Notes: generated by a model not told the origin, from the sequence alone. Counted from the first letter of the stretch, positions 6,004 to 13,733 are shown. The stretch is DNA of 17,932 nt from an uncultured Eubacterium sp. (GCA_902462495.1 CABQCC010000027.1:1-17932), one strand, 5' to 3'. Numbers and translations: made by a program.

Positions 6004-7182
6004 TTATGGCTTTTTGCCTAAAAGTTTAAGCAGAAGTCGTCTGCATTTAACTGCAAATCTGACTATCTTTGAATTGTATTCCCTGTTCATTAGGCGAAGT
6101 TCCTCAATATCGCCGATTTTGTGATACTTCGCAAGTTCGTTTCTCATAGCAACCATTTCACGGAGGTCAATGTGATGCTCCTTGTGATAACTATTAAGAG
6201 TTTTCTTCATAGTATCGTGACGCCACTGCATAATTTCCTCATCGGTATACTGTGATTCGTAAAGCTCGGAAGCAGTGCGAGTTTCGTGCTCCGCCTTATC
6301 GATGAATTCGGAAATGATTTTTTCAAGATTTTCTCTGACAGGCTTGTAGGTGTCAGGGTTCGGAATAGGATTAAGCATATAATCCTTATACTTGCCTGCG
6401 ATAACATCCTCGTTGAGAGCCGTGTTTGCATAGTGCTTATACGGGTCAAGTCGAACCGAATTGAAGTTGTGACGAACCCAAAGCACCGGAGTTTCGAGTG
6501 CGATACAAGGAAGTGCACAGTGAACTCTGAATGTGAGCACACACTTTGCGTTTTGATAAAGGTCAAGTCTTTCCTCAACCTCGGCACGCCTCTGCTCCCA
6601 AGTCATAAATTGGTCTGACGGAATAGGACGGGTCGGCGGCTCAACGATTACATCAATGCCGGTGCCCTCCATCTGCTTTTTGACAGCCTCCTCAACAGAC
6701 TTTGCAAGACCGACAAGAACAATATATTCTCTTTCTCTCGGCTTTGGCGGACGCTTTTTGAGGGTGAGAGTTACGCAACCCGAAAAATAGTTGTCTATTC
6801 CACGCTCCGAAAGACGCTCCTGAGTGTAATAATCACGGCAACCGATAGGCTCATATTTTTTAAGATATTCCTTGCCCGGTCCGTCCTCGATATACTCAAA
6901 CTTCGAAGGCATACCACGAGGTCTGCCTCTTTGAATATCATTATAGTGAAGTCCTATCCACAAAGGATAAACATATTTTGACGGCGGCCAATTCCACTTT
7001 TCCCACATATACCATGCGCTCATAATGGTTGCAACCGGCTCGTCATCATCAGCCTTGAAGCTATCCATAGCCTCAATATCAACCAAATAATCGGTATGCG
7101 GCAACCATTGCTCTGCGGCATATGACTGCATATCGTCACCGATGTTTTTAGTTGTTTTTCTGTACAACACACCGTATTTCAT
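6004..7182 (-). CDS. Polysaccharide pyruvyl transferase-family protein
   Basis: A 392-residue soluble protein with hallmarks of this family, whose characterised members transfer pyruvate from phosphoenolpyruvate to sugars of surface polysaccharides as ketals. Visible motifs: NIGDDMQSYAAEQWLP at 13-28 (N-terminal domain), EPIGCRDYYTQERLSERGI (111-129), YFSGCVTLTL (132-141) and the C-terminal-domain helix CVLTFRVHCALPCIALETPV (214-233). The last 80 or so residues are a charged, basic helical tail ending RRLLLKLLGKKP that could lie near the membrane. ATG at 7182 follows AAGGAG at about 10 nt. It is first in an operon with a GtrA-like gene. No glycosyltransferase is visible nearby, so acceptor and pathway are unknown; catalytic activity is inferred from family only. 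Confidence 0.82.
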   Translation of the reverse strand: MKYGVLYRKTTKNIGDDMQSYAAEQWLPHTDYLVDIEAMDSFKADDDEPVATIMSAWYMWEKWNWPPSKYVYPLWIGLHYNDIQRGRPRGMPSKFEYIEDGPGKEYLKKYEPIGCRDYYTQERLSERGIDNYFSGCVTLTLKKRPPKPREREYIVLVGLAKSVEEAVKKQMEGTGIDVIVEPPTRPIPSDQFMTWEQRRAEVEERLDLYQNAKCVLTFRVHCALPCIALETPVLWVRHNFNSVRLDPYKHYANTALNEDVIAGKYKDYMLNPIPNPDTYKPVRENLEKIISEFIDKAEHETRTASELYESQYTDEEIMQWRHDTMKKTLNSYHKEHHIDLREMVAMRNELAKYHKIGDIEELRLMNREYNSKIVRFAVKCRRLLLKLLGKKP

Positions 7183-7224
7183 TATGTAATACTCCTTAAA
7201 AAATACTTTATATAGTATGTATTT

Positions 7225-7254
7225 ATCTTATCACACCCAACATATAATTGTCAA
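7225..7254 (-). promoter_or_regulatory. Promoter of the pyruvyl transferase-gtrA operon
   Basis: Minus strand TTGACA (7254-7249), 18-bp spacer, TAAGAT (7230-7225). It is divergent from the nrdG promoter, whose -35 lies only about 12 bp away. Confidence 0.7.
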
Positions 7255-7265
7255 ACATTATACTC

Positions 7266-7294
7266 TTTATTTTATGTAAACATTGTGCTATAAT
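7266..7294 (+). promoter_or_regulatory. Promoter of nrdG
   Basis: TATAAT (7289-7294) with an extended -10 TGC immediately before it and a weak -35 TTTATT (7266-7271) 17 bp upstream. An ACATT...AATGT inverted repeat (7280-7296) surrounds the -10. No convincing NrdR box was found here, unlike upstream of nrdD. Confidence 0.65.
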
Positions 7295-7321
7295 GTAGAA
7301 AAGTGATGTTGAGGTGATTAT

Positions 7322-7852
7322 ATGAATTGGGCAGAAATAAAAACAAATGACATCGCAAACGGCGAGGGAGTGAGAACATCTCTTTTTGTTTCCGGCTGCA
7401 GACATCATTGCAAAAATTGTTTTAATGAAATTACATGGGACTTTGGATACGGAAATCTTTTTACCGAAGAAACCATGGAGGATATATTCAAAAGTGTTGA
7501 CCACGACTGGATAAACGGAATTTCACTTCTTGGCGGAGAACCGTTTGAACCAGAAAATCAAAAGGTGCTTGTGCCGTTTTTGATTATGTTCCACGAAAAA
7601 TTCCCGGACAAAACCGTTTGGTGCTACACAGGTTTCACCATTGAGCAAATTCTCGGAAGCACGGAGGAAAAGAGCCGTGCCGCAACCGACATCAGCAAGG
7701 AAATGCTGTCGCTGATTGACATACTTGTTGACGGACCGTATGTTGAGAACTTGCACTCAATAACGCTCAAATTCCGTGGTTCATCCAATCAAAGAGTAAT
7801 CGACATAAAGAAAACTATCAAAGAACAAAAAATCGTGCTTTACCTTGAATAA
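7322..7852 (+). CDS. nrdG: Anaerobic ribonucleoside-triphosphate reductase activating protein (radical SAM)
   Basis: A 176-residue radical SAM enzyme that uses a [4Fe-4S] cluster and S-adenosylmethionine to install the glycyl radical in NrdD. The opening is characteristic: IANGEGVRTSLFVSGC (11-26), then the cluster motif C26-RHH-C30-KN-C33, NrdG-type spacing followed by FNE. The SAM-binding LLGGEPFEPEN (69-79) follows, then YTGFTIEQI. Length is typical and all three cluster cysteines are present. The start is supported by GAGGTGA seven nt upstream. It has its own extended -10 promoter and ends at a strong bidirectional terminator, so it is monocistronic. Its presumed substrate NrdD is encoded about 7 kb to the left on the opposite strand. 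Confidence 0.95.
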   Translation: MNWAEIKTNDIANGEGVRTSLFVSGCRHHCKNCFNEITWDFGYGNLFTEETMEDIFKSVDHDWINGISLLGGEPFEPENQKVLVPFLIMFHEKFPDKTVWCYTGFTIEQILGSTEEKSRAATDISKEMLSLIDILVDGPYVENLHSITLKFRGSSNQRVIDIKKTIKEQKIVLYLE

Positions 7853-7876
7853 GCACAATTAACAATTAGATATAAC

Positions 7877-7920
7877 AAAAGAGATAATCGCAACATTTCA
7901 CAAGTGCGATTATCTCTTTT
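7877..7920. terminator. Bidirectional terminator between nrdG and the lipoprotein gene
   Basis: A perfect 16-bp stem (7877-7892 with 7905-7920, core GAGATAATCGCA/TGCGATTATCTC) with a 12-nt loop, A4 on the left and T4 then TATT on the right. It serves nrdG on the plus strand and the convergent lipoprotein gene on the minus strand, whose stop codon is at 7930. Confidence 0.9.
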
Positions 7921-7929
7921 TATTACATT

Positions 7930-9237
7930 CTAAAATTTTTCATTTGGAAAAATATCTTTTGCCTCATTCAAAGTTATTTCATTATTATCTGCATACATTT
8001 CACCTGTTCCGGTTATATTTATTTTTTGACCGTTATTATAATACTGACAGTAAGATATTGACATTCCATTCTTTAATCTTCCTGCAATATGACCGCAATA
8101 AACATCATCATTACCTATCTTACCCAAATTATAACACGCTGTTACAATCTGGTTTGCAATGCTTTCATTATCATTAATAACATTGCATCCACCGATTATA
8201 CCACCGCTTGCTGCACTTTCACACAGTGAAGTTGTTGTAATTGCACCAAAATTACTACACGAATCAATTGTAGTGCTGCTTACATCCATTGCAAGTGTTC
8301 CGATTATACCACCTGTATTACAATCAGATTTGATATTGCCTCTGTTAATACATTTTGTCAAGCTGACAGAACCGTAATACGCATATCCGACAATACCTCC
8401 GGCGCCGTTAACGCCTAAATAACTCAATGATGAATCTGCATCATTTGAATACTTTTGCGAAACATTAATCATTGAATTATTTTCACATTCCGTCACTTTT
8501 AGTTCTTCAGAACTTGAACCGACTATACCGCCTACCATTAATGAACCGCCTTGAGCATTGTTTTTTGCTTCAACCACGATATTGTTTATACAATTACTTA
8601 TTAGGGCATCATTTTTATTTTCATCAATATATACATGTCCTATTATTCCACCTACACTTGCTTGACTGTTGTAAGTCTTACCGTTTAATTTTTCCGTGTT
8701 TTTCCCTGATAAGACACACTTAATATTACCAGAAACCTCACAATCAGATATAATTCCACAACTGTTGTTTCCTATTGCCCCAATATAAGCGTTCCAATCA
8801 TCACCGTTATCTTCATTATAATCAATATTTACATCTTTCATAATAACATTTTCTACATTTTCACAGTGTTTAAACAAACCGCCCTGTGTTGATTTCAAAT
8901 TTGAAATCACATGATAATTTCCGTTAAATTCGCCTCTGTTTGAAATACTTTCCCAATCTTCTATTTCTGACAAGTCCAAGTCAGCCATTAAAATATATTT
9001 TCCATATTCATTGTTTCCAGAATTAATTAAATCATCAACCGTATATATGCCTATAAAACCACTTGGGACCTCTGTTAATTGATTACTTGATTGTTCATCA
9101 TTTTCATTTGCGTTATCAACTAATGATTCGGAAGTAACTTCACCGTTTACATCAGACTCAGAATTGTTATTTGCACAAGCAGAAAACAAAACACACAATA
9201 ATGCAATTGATAAAAAAAGTGAAATAAATTTTTTCAT
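7930..9237 (-). CDS. Secreted lipoprotein with GLUG-type repeats
   Basis: A 435-residue surface protein. Residues 1-20 are a lipoprotein signal (MKKFISLFLSIALLCVLFSA) with Cys21 as lipidation site. A Ser/Asn/Glu-rich tether (about 22-60) follows, then IYTVDDLINSGN...KYILMADLDLS...FNGNYHVISNL, an opening common before GLUG repeats, then about six repeats shaped GGIIG/GGIVG...C.N.G.I, predicted to stack as a beta-solenoid. Most repeats carry one Cys at the same place (DC, NC, EC, KC, SC, AC). The partner or ligand is unknown. I chose ATG 9237 over an in-frame ATG 15 nt earlier because GAGGAG lies just before it and overlaps the earlier codon. Codons are clearly more AT-rich than in flanking genes. 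It is divergent from an XRE regulator across shared operators, so it is probably controlled by it. Confidence 0.85.
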   Translation of the reverse strand: MKKFISLFLSIALLCVLFSACANNNSESDVNGEVTSESLVDNANENDEQSSNQLTEVPSGFIGIYTVDDLINSGNNEYGKYILMADLDLSEIEDWESISNRGEFNGNYHVISNLKSTQGGLFKHCENVENVIMKDVNIDYNEDNGDDWNAYIGAIGNNSCGIISDCEVSGNIKCVLSGKNTEKLNGKTYNSQASVGGIIGHVYIDENKNDALISNCINNIVVEAKNNAQGGSLMVGGIVGSSSEELKVTECENNSMINVSQKYSNDADSSLSYLGVNGAGGIVGYAYYGSVSLTKCINRGNIKSDCNTGGIIGTLAMDVSSTTIDSCSNFGAITTTSLCESAASGGIIGGCNVINDNESIANQIVTACYNLGKIGNDDVYCGHIAGRLKNGMSISYCQYYNNGQKINITGTGEMYADNNEITLNEAKDIFPNEKF

Positions 9238-9269
9238 AATAATTCTCCTCATTTTTTACTATATTTTAT

Positions 9270-9298
9270 ATTATATCTGTATTACAGATAAATGTCGA
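9270..9298 (-). promoter_or_regulatory. Promoter of the lipoprotein gene
   Basis: Minus strand TCGACA (9298-9293), 17-bp spacer, TATAAT (9275-9270). The spacer is almost exactly filled by the palindromic operator at 9274-9290, so a bound repressor would exclude RNA polymerase. Confidence 0.75.
9274..9290. promoter_or_regulatory. Operator 1, palindrome in the lipoprotein promoter
   Basis: TATCTGTATTACAGATA is a perfect 17-bp palindrome around a central T. It is repeated almost identically 25 bp to the right. Position and symmetry suit a dimer of the small XRE repressor encoded next door. Confidence 0.75.
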
Positions 9299-9315
9299 TA
9301 TCTGTATTAAAGATA
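9299..9315. promoter_or_regulatory. Operator 2, near-identical copy
   Basis: TATCTGTATTAAAGATA, one base different from operator 1 (C to A), which slightly breaks the palindrome. It lies just upstream of the lipoprotein -35 and inside the likely spacer of the XRE promoter (TCGATA 9295-9300, 18 bp, CATAAT 9319-9324). The weaker symmetry suggests lower affinity and hence graded autoregulation. Confidence 0.7.
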
Positions 9316-9341
9316 AATCATAATATATATGAGGTGATATT

Positions 9342-9557
9342 ATGATTTTTAATAATTTAAAAAATATTCGAGAAGATAATGATATTAAGCAACGACAAAT
9401 AGCCGAAATACTTAATGTTTCACAAAACACATATTCACAATACGAAACAGGAGTTATCCCAATAACGGCAGAAACATTAATAAAACTTGCAGATTATTAT
9501 AATGTCAGCGTTGATTATTTATTAGACAGAACAAGCAATCCAAAAATTAATAACTAA
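9342..9557 (+). CDS. Small XRE-family (Cro/CI-type) transcriptional regulator
   Basis: A 71-residue protein that is essentially one helix-turn-helix domain. The HTH is at about 17-36 (QRQIAEILNVSQNTYSQYETG), with conserved Q, A, NVSQ and the YE.G end, followed by PITAETLIKLADYYNVSVDYLLDRT, the usual fourth and fifth helices of this family. No ligand-binding or protease domain is attached, so it probably acts as a simple dimeric repressor. The ATG follows GAGGTGA at 6 nt. It diverges from the lipoprotein gene and two copies of a palindrome lie between them; autoregulation and control of the lipoprotein are inferred from this layout. AT-rich like its partner. It ends in a bidirectional terminator shared with gap. 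Confidence 0.88.
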   Translation: MIFNNLKNIREDNDIKQRQIAEILNVSQNTYSQYETGVIPITAETLIKLADYYNVSVDYLLDRTSNPKINN

Positions 9558-9558
9558 A

Positions 9559-9586
9559 AAACTCGGAGCAGATGCTCCGAGTTTTG
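9559..9586. terminator. Bidirectional terminator between the XRE gene and gap
   Basis: AAAACTCGGAGCA (9559-9571) and TGCTCCGAGTTTT (9574-9586) form a 13-bp perfect inverted repeat with a very small loop, flanked by A- and T-runs. It suits both the plus-strand XRE transcript and the minus-strand gap transcript. Confidence 0.9.
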
Positions 9587-9600
9587 TTTTAGGTTGTTAA

Positions 9601-10617
9601 TTAGCCAAGCTCTGAGAAGTACTTGATTGTTCTAACCATCTGTGATGTGTATGAGTTCTCGTTGTCATACCATGAAACAACCTGAACTTCATATGTGTCA
9701 TCAGAAACTTTAAGAACCATTGTCTGAGTAGCATCAAAGAGTGAGCCGTATCTCATACCAACGATATCTGAAGAAACGATTTCATCAGTGTTGTAACCGA
9801 ATGATTCTGTAGATTCAGCCTTCATAGCTGCATTGATAGCTTCAACAGTAACTTCCTTGTCTGTCTTGATAACAGCTGTAAGGATTGTTGTTGAACCTGT
9901 TGGAGTTGGAACTCTCTGTGCAGAACCGATAAGCTTGCCGTTGAGTTCAGGAATTACAAGACCGATTGCCTTTGCAGCACCTGTTGAGTTAGGTACGATG
10001 TTTACAGCAGCAGCTCTTGATCTTCTGAGGTCGCCCTTTCTCTGAGGACCGTCAAGTGTCATCTGATCGCCTGTGTAAGCGTGAATTGTGCACATGATAC
10101 CGCTCTGGATTGGAGCAAAGTCGTTGAGAGCCTTAGCCATAGGAGCAAGGCAGTTTGTTGTGCAAGATGCAGCAGAAATAACTGTATCTTCAGCTGTAAG
10201 TGTGTCGTGGTTTACATTGTAAACGATAGTAGGAAGGTCGTTGCCTGCAGGAGCAGAGATAACTACCTTACGAGCGCCTGCCTTAACGTGAGCAGAAGCC
10301 TTTTCCTTTGATGTGTAGAAACCTGTGCACTCAAGAACAACGTCTACACCAAGCTCGCCCCAAGGAAGCTCAGAAGCGTCAGCCTTTGCATAAATCTTAA
10401 TTTCCTTGCCGTCAACGATGATTGAATCGTCAGTAGCTGAAACTGTATCAGCAAGAGCATACTTGCCCTGTGATGAATCGTACTTCAAAAGATGAGCAAG
10501 CATCTTTGGGCTTGTAAGATCGTTGATTGCAACAACTTCGTAGCCTTCAGCGCCGAACATCTGACGGAAAGCAAGACGACCGATACGGCCGAAACCATTA
10601 ATAGCAACTTTTACCAT
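9601..10617 (-). CDS. gap: Glyceraldehyde-3-phosphate dehydrogenase, type I
   Basis: A 338-residue glycolytic enzyme that oxidises glyceraldehyde 3-phosphate to 1,3-bisphosphoglycerate with NAD and phosphate. The Rossmann motif is INGFGRIGR (6-14), with D33 after the second strand (VAINDL), which favours NAD over NADP. The active-site Cys152 sits in SAASCTTNCLAP and the partner His179 in CTIHAYTGDQ. WYDNENSY near the C-terminus is the usual signature. Length is normal. The codon choice is visibly more uniform than in neighbours, as expected for a highly expressed gene. ATG 10617 follows GGAGG at about 8 nt. It has its own promoter and terminator and so appears monocistronic; pgk and other glycolysis genes are not in the window. 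Confidence 0.97.
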   Translation of the reverse strand: MVKVAINGFGRIGRLAFRQMFGAEGYEVVAINDLTSPKMLAHLLKYDSSQGKYALADTVSATDDSIIVDGKEIKIYAKADASELPWGELGVDVVLECTGFYTSKEKASAHVKAGARKVVISAPAGNDLPTIVYNVNHDTLTAEDTVISAASCTTNCLAPMAKALNDFAPIQSGIMCTIHAYTGDQMTLDGPQRKGDLRRSRAAAVNIVPNSTGAAKAIGLVIPELNGKLIGSAQRVPTPTGSTTILTAVIKTDKEVTVEAINAAMKAESTESFGYNTDEIVSSDIVGMRYGSLFDATQTMVLKVSDDTYEVQVVSWYDNENSYTSQMVRTIKYFSELG

Positions 10618-10677
10618 TGGATTATACCTCCGAAAATTAAATTAATTAAATAAATTGCTTTATTTTATTGCACTATT

Positions 10678-10706
10678 ATTTTATACTTTTTACTATTAAT
10701 AATCAA
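10678..10706 (-). promoter_or_regulatory. Promoter of gap
   Basis: Minus strand TTGATT (10706-10701), 17-bp spacer, TAAAAT (10683-10678), about 60 bp before the ATG in a very AT-rich spacer. The leader contains no obvious structure other than the GGAGG site. Confidence 0.55.
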
Positions 10707-10785
10707 GCGAAAATTGGATTTTTTACAGATTATACAAAAACAATCTATATACTCTACATATATTATGTTAATTTTGTAACAATCT

Positions 10786-10817
10786 GCAAAAATTTGGCGA
10801 TATTTTGACAGAATCGC
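10786..10817 (-). terminator. Possible terminator of the gltX-glnS-typA-hemW operon
   Basis: On the minus strand, GCGAT (10817-10813) can pair with ATCGC (10801-10797) across an 11-nt loop and is followed by CCAAATTTTTGC. The stem is short and the T-run interrupted, so this is tentative; an alternative longer pairing uses AGGCGA at 10842. Confidence 0.3.
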
Positions 10818-10841
10818 AAACCATATCACCACGATTTTCGC

Positions 10842-11882
10842 CTAACCTATTATATAATTTATTATCGTGTTGGAAACGAGCATACCTTTTGGGGTCAATG
10901 CGATTCGCTCACCGAGGTCGGCAAGACATCCCATTTTGACAAGATCGGTGCAATCTCGGTCAACAAGCGATTTGTCAATTCCCTTTGCAAGGCGGAGTCC
11001 GAGCATAATCTGCTCATCCTTGTCACCGCCCGTGCCGTCATCGATTTTGTTCCATTCTCTGTCGTAGAAAAATCTTCTGCCGTTCCAAAAACTGTGAGCC
11101 GATTTGCCTATTCCGAGATACGGGGTCAAAGTCCAATATTTCGTGTTGTGCCTGCTCTCAAATCCCGGAACTGCAAAATTGCTGATTTCGTACTGTTCAA
11201 TTCCAAACGAAGCCAGCGTTTCAACGGTTTTGAGATACATTTCGCCGACAATATCATCATCGGGCAAAACAAGCCTGTCACGCATTTGGTAGAACTTTGT
11301 GCCCTCCTCGATTTTCAGCATATAAGCCGACACATGAGGAACGCCCATACTTTTGATGAAATCGAACGAATAATCAAGCGAGTCAATCGTTTGCTTAGGA
11401 GTGCCGAGCATAAGGTCAAGGCTGATGTTTTCTATCCCCGACCGCCTTGCATAATTTATCGTGCGTTCAACTTCATTTTTGCCTGCCACTCTGCCGAGTG
11501 CAAAGCGTTCGCTGTCAACCGCACTTTGCATACCGAGACTTATACGGTTAACGCCGTATGAAGCATATTTTTTGAAATCTTCGGACAAATCCTTGCTCGG
11601 ATTACACTCAACCGTAATTTCCGCATCGTCCGAAATTTCAAACTGTTTCCTTGCACAATCAAGGATTTTTCCAATCAGTTCGGGAGGCAAAATGCTCGGA
11701 GTGCCCCCACCGAAATAAACAGTATCAAAGATACCTTGATACTGCTTAATTTCATCACATATTTCTTGAACATATTGCTGTGCAGACGCTTCGTCAAACT
11801 TCACGCTGTAAAAATCGCAATACGGACATTTACTTTTGCAAAACGGAATATGAAAATACAATCCCGAACGCTCATCAATCAT
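10842..11882 (-). CDS. hemW: HemW-like radical SAM heme chaperone (formerly oxygen-independent coproporphyrinogen oxidase-like)
   Basis: A 346-residue radical SAM protein. It opens LYFHIPFCKSKCPYCDFYS with the cluster cysteines C15, C19 and C22. The residue two after C22 is Phe, not Cys: HemW has CxxxCxxCxF, whereas true HemN has CxxxCxxCxC, so this is assigned as HemW rather than HemN. GGGTPS (58-63) is the SAM-binding segment; ECNP, RISLGMQS and the DLMLGTP block follow, and the C-terminal HemW-type domain (GIGKSAHSFWNGRRFF...) is present though slightly short. HemW inserts heme into target proteins. The ATG at 11882 is two bases after the typA stop (TAA-TT-ATG), so the two are probably translationally coupled. 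The typA-hemW pairing itself says little about function. Confidence 0.88.
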   Translation of the reverse strand: MIDERSGLYFHIPFCKSKCPYCDFYSVKFDEASAQQYVQEICDEIKQYQGIFDTVYFGGGTPSILPPELIGKILDCARKQFEISDDAEITVECNPSKDLSEDFKKYASYGVNRISLGMQSAVDSERFALGRVAGKNEVERTINYARRSGIENISLDLMLGTPKQTIDSLDYSFDFIKSMGVPHVSAYMLKIEEGTKFYQMRDRLVLPDDDIVGEMYLKTVETLASFGIEQYEISNFAVPGFESRHNTKYWTLTPYLGIGKSAHSFWNGRRFFYDREWNKIDDGTGGDKDEQIMLGLRLAKGIDKSLVDRDCTDLVKMGCLADLGERIALTPKGMLVSNTIINYIIG

Positions 11883-11884
11883 AA

Positions 11885-13720
11885 TTAACCCTTTTTGGCT
11901 CTGTTTTCTGCCTTTAATCTGAGTTCCTTGCTGAGGATTGTTTTGCGGAGTCTGATTGATTTTGGAGTGACTTCAAGAAGTTCGTCATCTGCCAAAAATT
12001 CCATACTCTGCTCAAGTGAAAGGGTGGTTGGCGGAACAAGTTTGAGTGCTTCGTCAGAACCGCTTGCACGAGTGTTTGTGACATGCTTTTTCTTGCAGAC
12101 ATTGCACACAATATCCTCGTCCTTTGCACATTCGCCGACAATCATACCCTCATAAACATCAACACCCGGACCAACGAACAAACGGCCTCTGTCCTGTGTG
12201 TTCCAAAGTCCGTAGCCTGTTGTTGTGCCTGTTTCGTGAACTACGATTGAACCACGGCTTCTTGTTTCGATTTCGCCGTGCCATTCTTCATAACCGGCAA
12301 AGAGCTGATTCATAATACCGTTGCCGTTGGTGTCGGTCAAAAATTCGCTTCTGTAACCGATAAGACCTCTTGACGGAATCTTGATTTCCATATGAGTCAT
12401 ACCTGTCGGGCGGGTATCCATATTAATCATTTCGCCCTTGCGTGAGCAAAGCTTTGTCATAACAGCGCCGACATATTCTTCAGGCACTTCAACAATGGCG
12501 GTTTCCATAGGTTCAAGCACCTTGCCGTTTGCATCTGTCTTTGTGATAACCTGCGGACGGGAAACCTGGAATTCGTAATTTTCTCTTCTCATAGTTTCAA
12601 TGAGGATTGAAAGGTGGAGTTCGCCTCTGCCCGAAACCTTGAATGTATCCATCGAATCGGTTTCTTCAACACGCATAGAAACATTGGTTTCAACTTCCTT
12701 GAACAATCTGTCACGGAGATTACGGGAAGTTACATACTTGCCCTCTCTGCCTGCAAACGGTGAATCATTAACGATGAAGTTCATACTGATTGTAGGCTCA
12801 TCAATTTTTACAAACGGAAGCGGCTCGATGTGTTCAGGGTCGCAAGCCGTTTCGCCGATGTTAAGGTCGGCAATGCCGGCAACGGAAACAAGGTCGCCGA
12901 ACTCTGCGCTGTCGCAAGCAACTCTCTTGAGTCCCTCAAATTGATACATCTTTGTAAATTTGACATTCTCCTGTGTTCCGTCCTGACGGCAAAGAACATA
13001 AGGAGTGTTAACCTTAATTGTGCCTCTTTCAACTCTGCCGACACCGATTCTGCCTACATAATCGTCATATTCGAGTGACGAGAACAAAATCTGTGCAGGA
13101 CCGTCAGGGTCGCCGACAGGTGACGGAATGTATTTCAAAATAGCATCCAAAAGTGGACGCATATCACCCTCACGAACAGTTGGGTCGGTTGAAGAATAGC
13201 CCTCTCTTGCCGAAGCATAGATAACAGGGAAATCAATTTGGTCGTCATCAGCACCGAGTTCGATGAAAAGGTCGAGAACCTCATCAATAACCTCGGCAGG
13301 TCTTGCGCCGTCACGGTCAATCTTGTTGACAACAACAAGCGGAGTTTTATGTAAGCCGAGTGCCTTTTTGAGCACAAATCTGGTCTGAGGCATACAGCCC
13401 TCAAATGCGTCAACAACAAGGAGAACGCCATCTACCATAGTGAGAATACGCTCAACCTCTCCGCCGAAATCTGCGTGTCCGGGAGTGTCAACGATGTTAA
13501 TCTTTGTGTCCTTGTAATGAATTGAGGTGTTCTTTGAAAGAATTGTAATGCCTCTTTCCTTTTCAAGGTCGTTTGAGTCCATTACTCTTTCCTGCACAAC
13601 CTCGTTGTCACGGAAAATACCGCTTTGATGAAGCATCTCATCAACAAGGGTAGTCTTGCCGTGGTCAACGTGAGCAATAATTGCAATGTTTTTTATGTTT
13701 TTTCTTTCTTCTCTTGCCAC
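11885..13720 (-). CDS. typA: Translational GTPase TypA/BipA
   Basis: A 611-residue ribosome-associated GTPase of the EF-G/LepA class, involved in 50S assembly and stress adaptation. G motifs (numbered from the chosen start): HVDHGKTT (17-24), RGITI (56-60), DTPGH (78-82), NKID (132-135), SAREG (170-174). EF-G-like domains II, III and V follow, then the TypA-specific C-terminus (GNGIMNQLFAGYEEWHG region, then PPTTLSLEQSMEFL, ending in a basic tail). I start it at GTG 13720, giving MAREERKNIKNIA, because AGAAGG lies seven bases upstream and 611 residues fits the family. The frame is open to an ATG at 13792, but that would overlap the end of glnS and add 24 residues unlike TypA. The gap to glnS is 13 nt; to hemW, 2 nt. 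Confidence 0.95.
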   Translation of the reverse strand: MAREERKNIKNIAIIAHVDHGKTTLVDEMLHQSGIFRDNEVVQERVMDSNDLEKERGITILSKNTSIHYKDTKINIVDTPGHADFGGEVERILTMVDGVLLVVDAFEGCMPQTRFVLKKALGLHKTPLVVVNKIDRDGARPAEVIDEVLDLFIELGADDDQIDFPVIYASAREGYSSTDPTVREGDMRPLLDAILKYIPSPVGDPDGPAQILFSSLEYDDYVGRIGVGRVERGTIKVNTPYVLCRQDGTQENVKFTKMYQFEGLKRVACDSAEFGDLVSVAGIADLNIGETACDPEHIEPLPFVKIDEPTISMNFIVNDSPFAGREGKYVTSRNLRDRLFKEVETNVSMRVEETDSMDTFKVSGRGELHLSILIETMRRENYEFQVSRPQVITKTDANGKVLEPMETAIVEVPEEYVGAVMTKLCSRKGEMINMDTRPTGMTHMEIKIPSRGLIGYRSEFLTDTNGNGIMNQLFAGYEEWHGEIETRSRGSIVVHETGTTTGYGLWNTQDRGRLFVGPGVDVYEGMIVGECAKDEDIVCNVCKKKHVTNTRASGSDEALKLVPPTTLSLEQSMEFLADDELLEVTPKSIRLRKTILSKELRLKAENRAKKG

Positions 13721-13733
13721 AATAATGCCTTCT

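Noticed and set aside
7249..7296. NrdR box upstream of nrdG
   Set aside because: The inverted ACATT...AATGT around the -10 does not fit the NrdR consensus centre; no alignment gave a convincing match.
9238..9252. Upstream ATG of the lipoprotein gene at 9252
   Set aside because: That ATG overlaps the GAGGAG ribosome binding site of the ATG at 9237, and only the later start gives a clean Lys-Lys signal peptide.
9274..9315. CRISPR-like repeat pair
   Set aside because: Only two units, palindromic, spaced 25 bp and located exactly in promoter spacers; operators explain them better.
10842..11882. Calling this gene hemN (coproporphyrinogen dehydrogenase)
   Set aside because: The cluster motif is CxxxCxxCxF and not CxxxCxxCxC, which is the HemW pattern.
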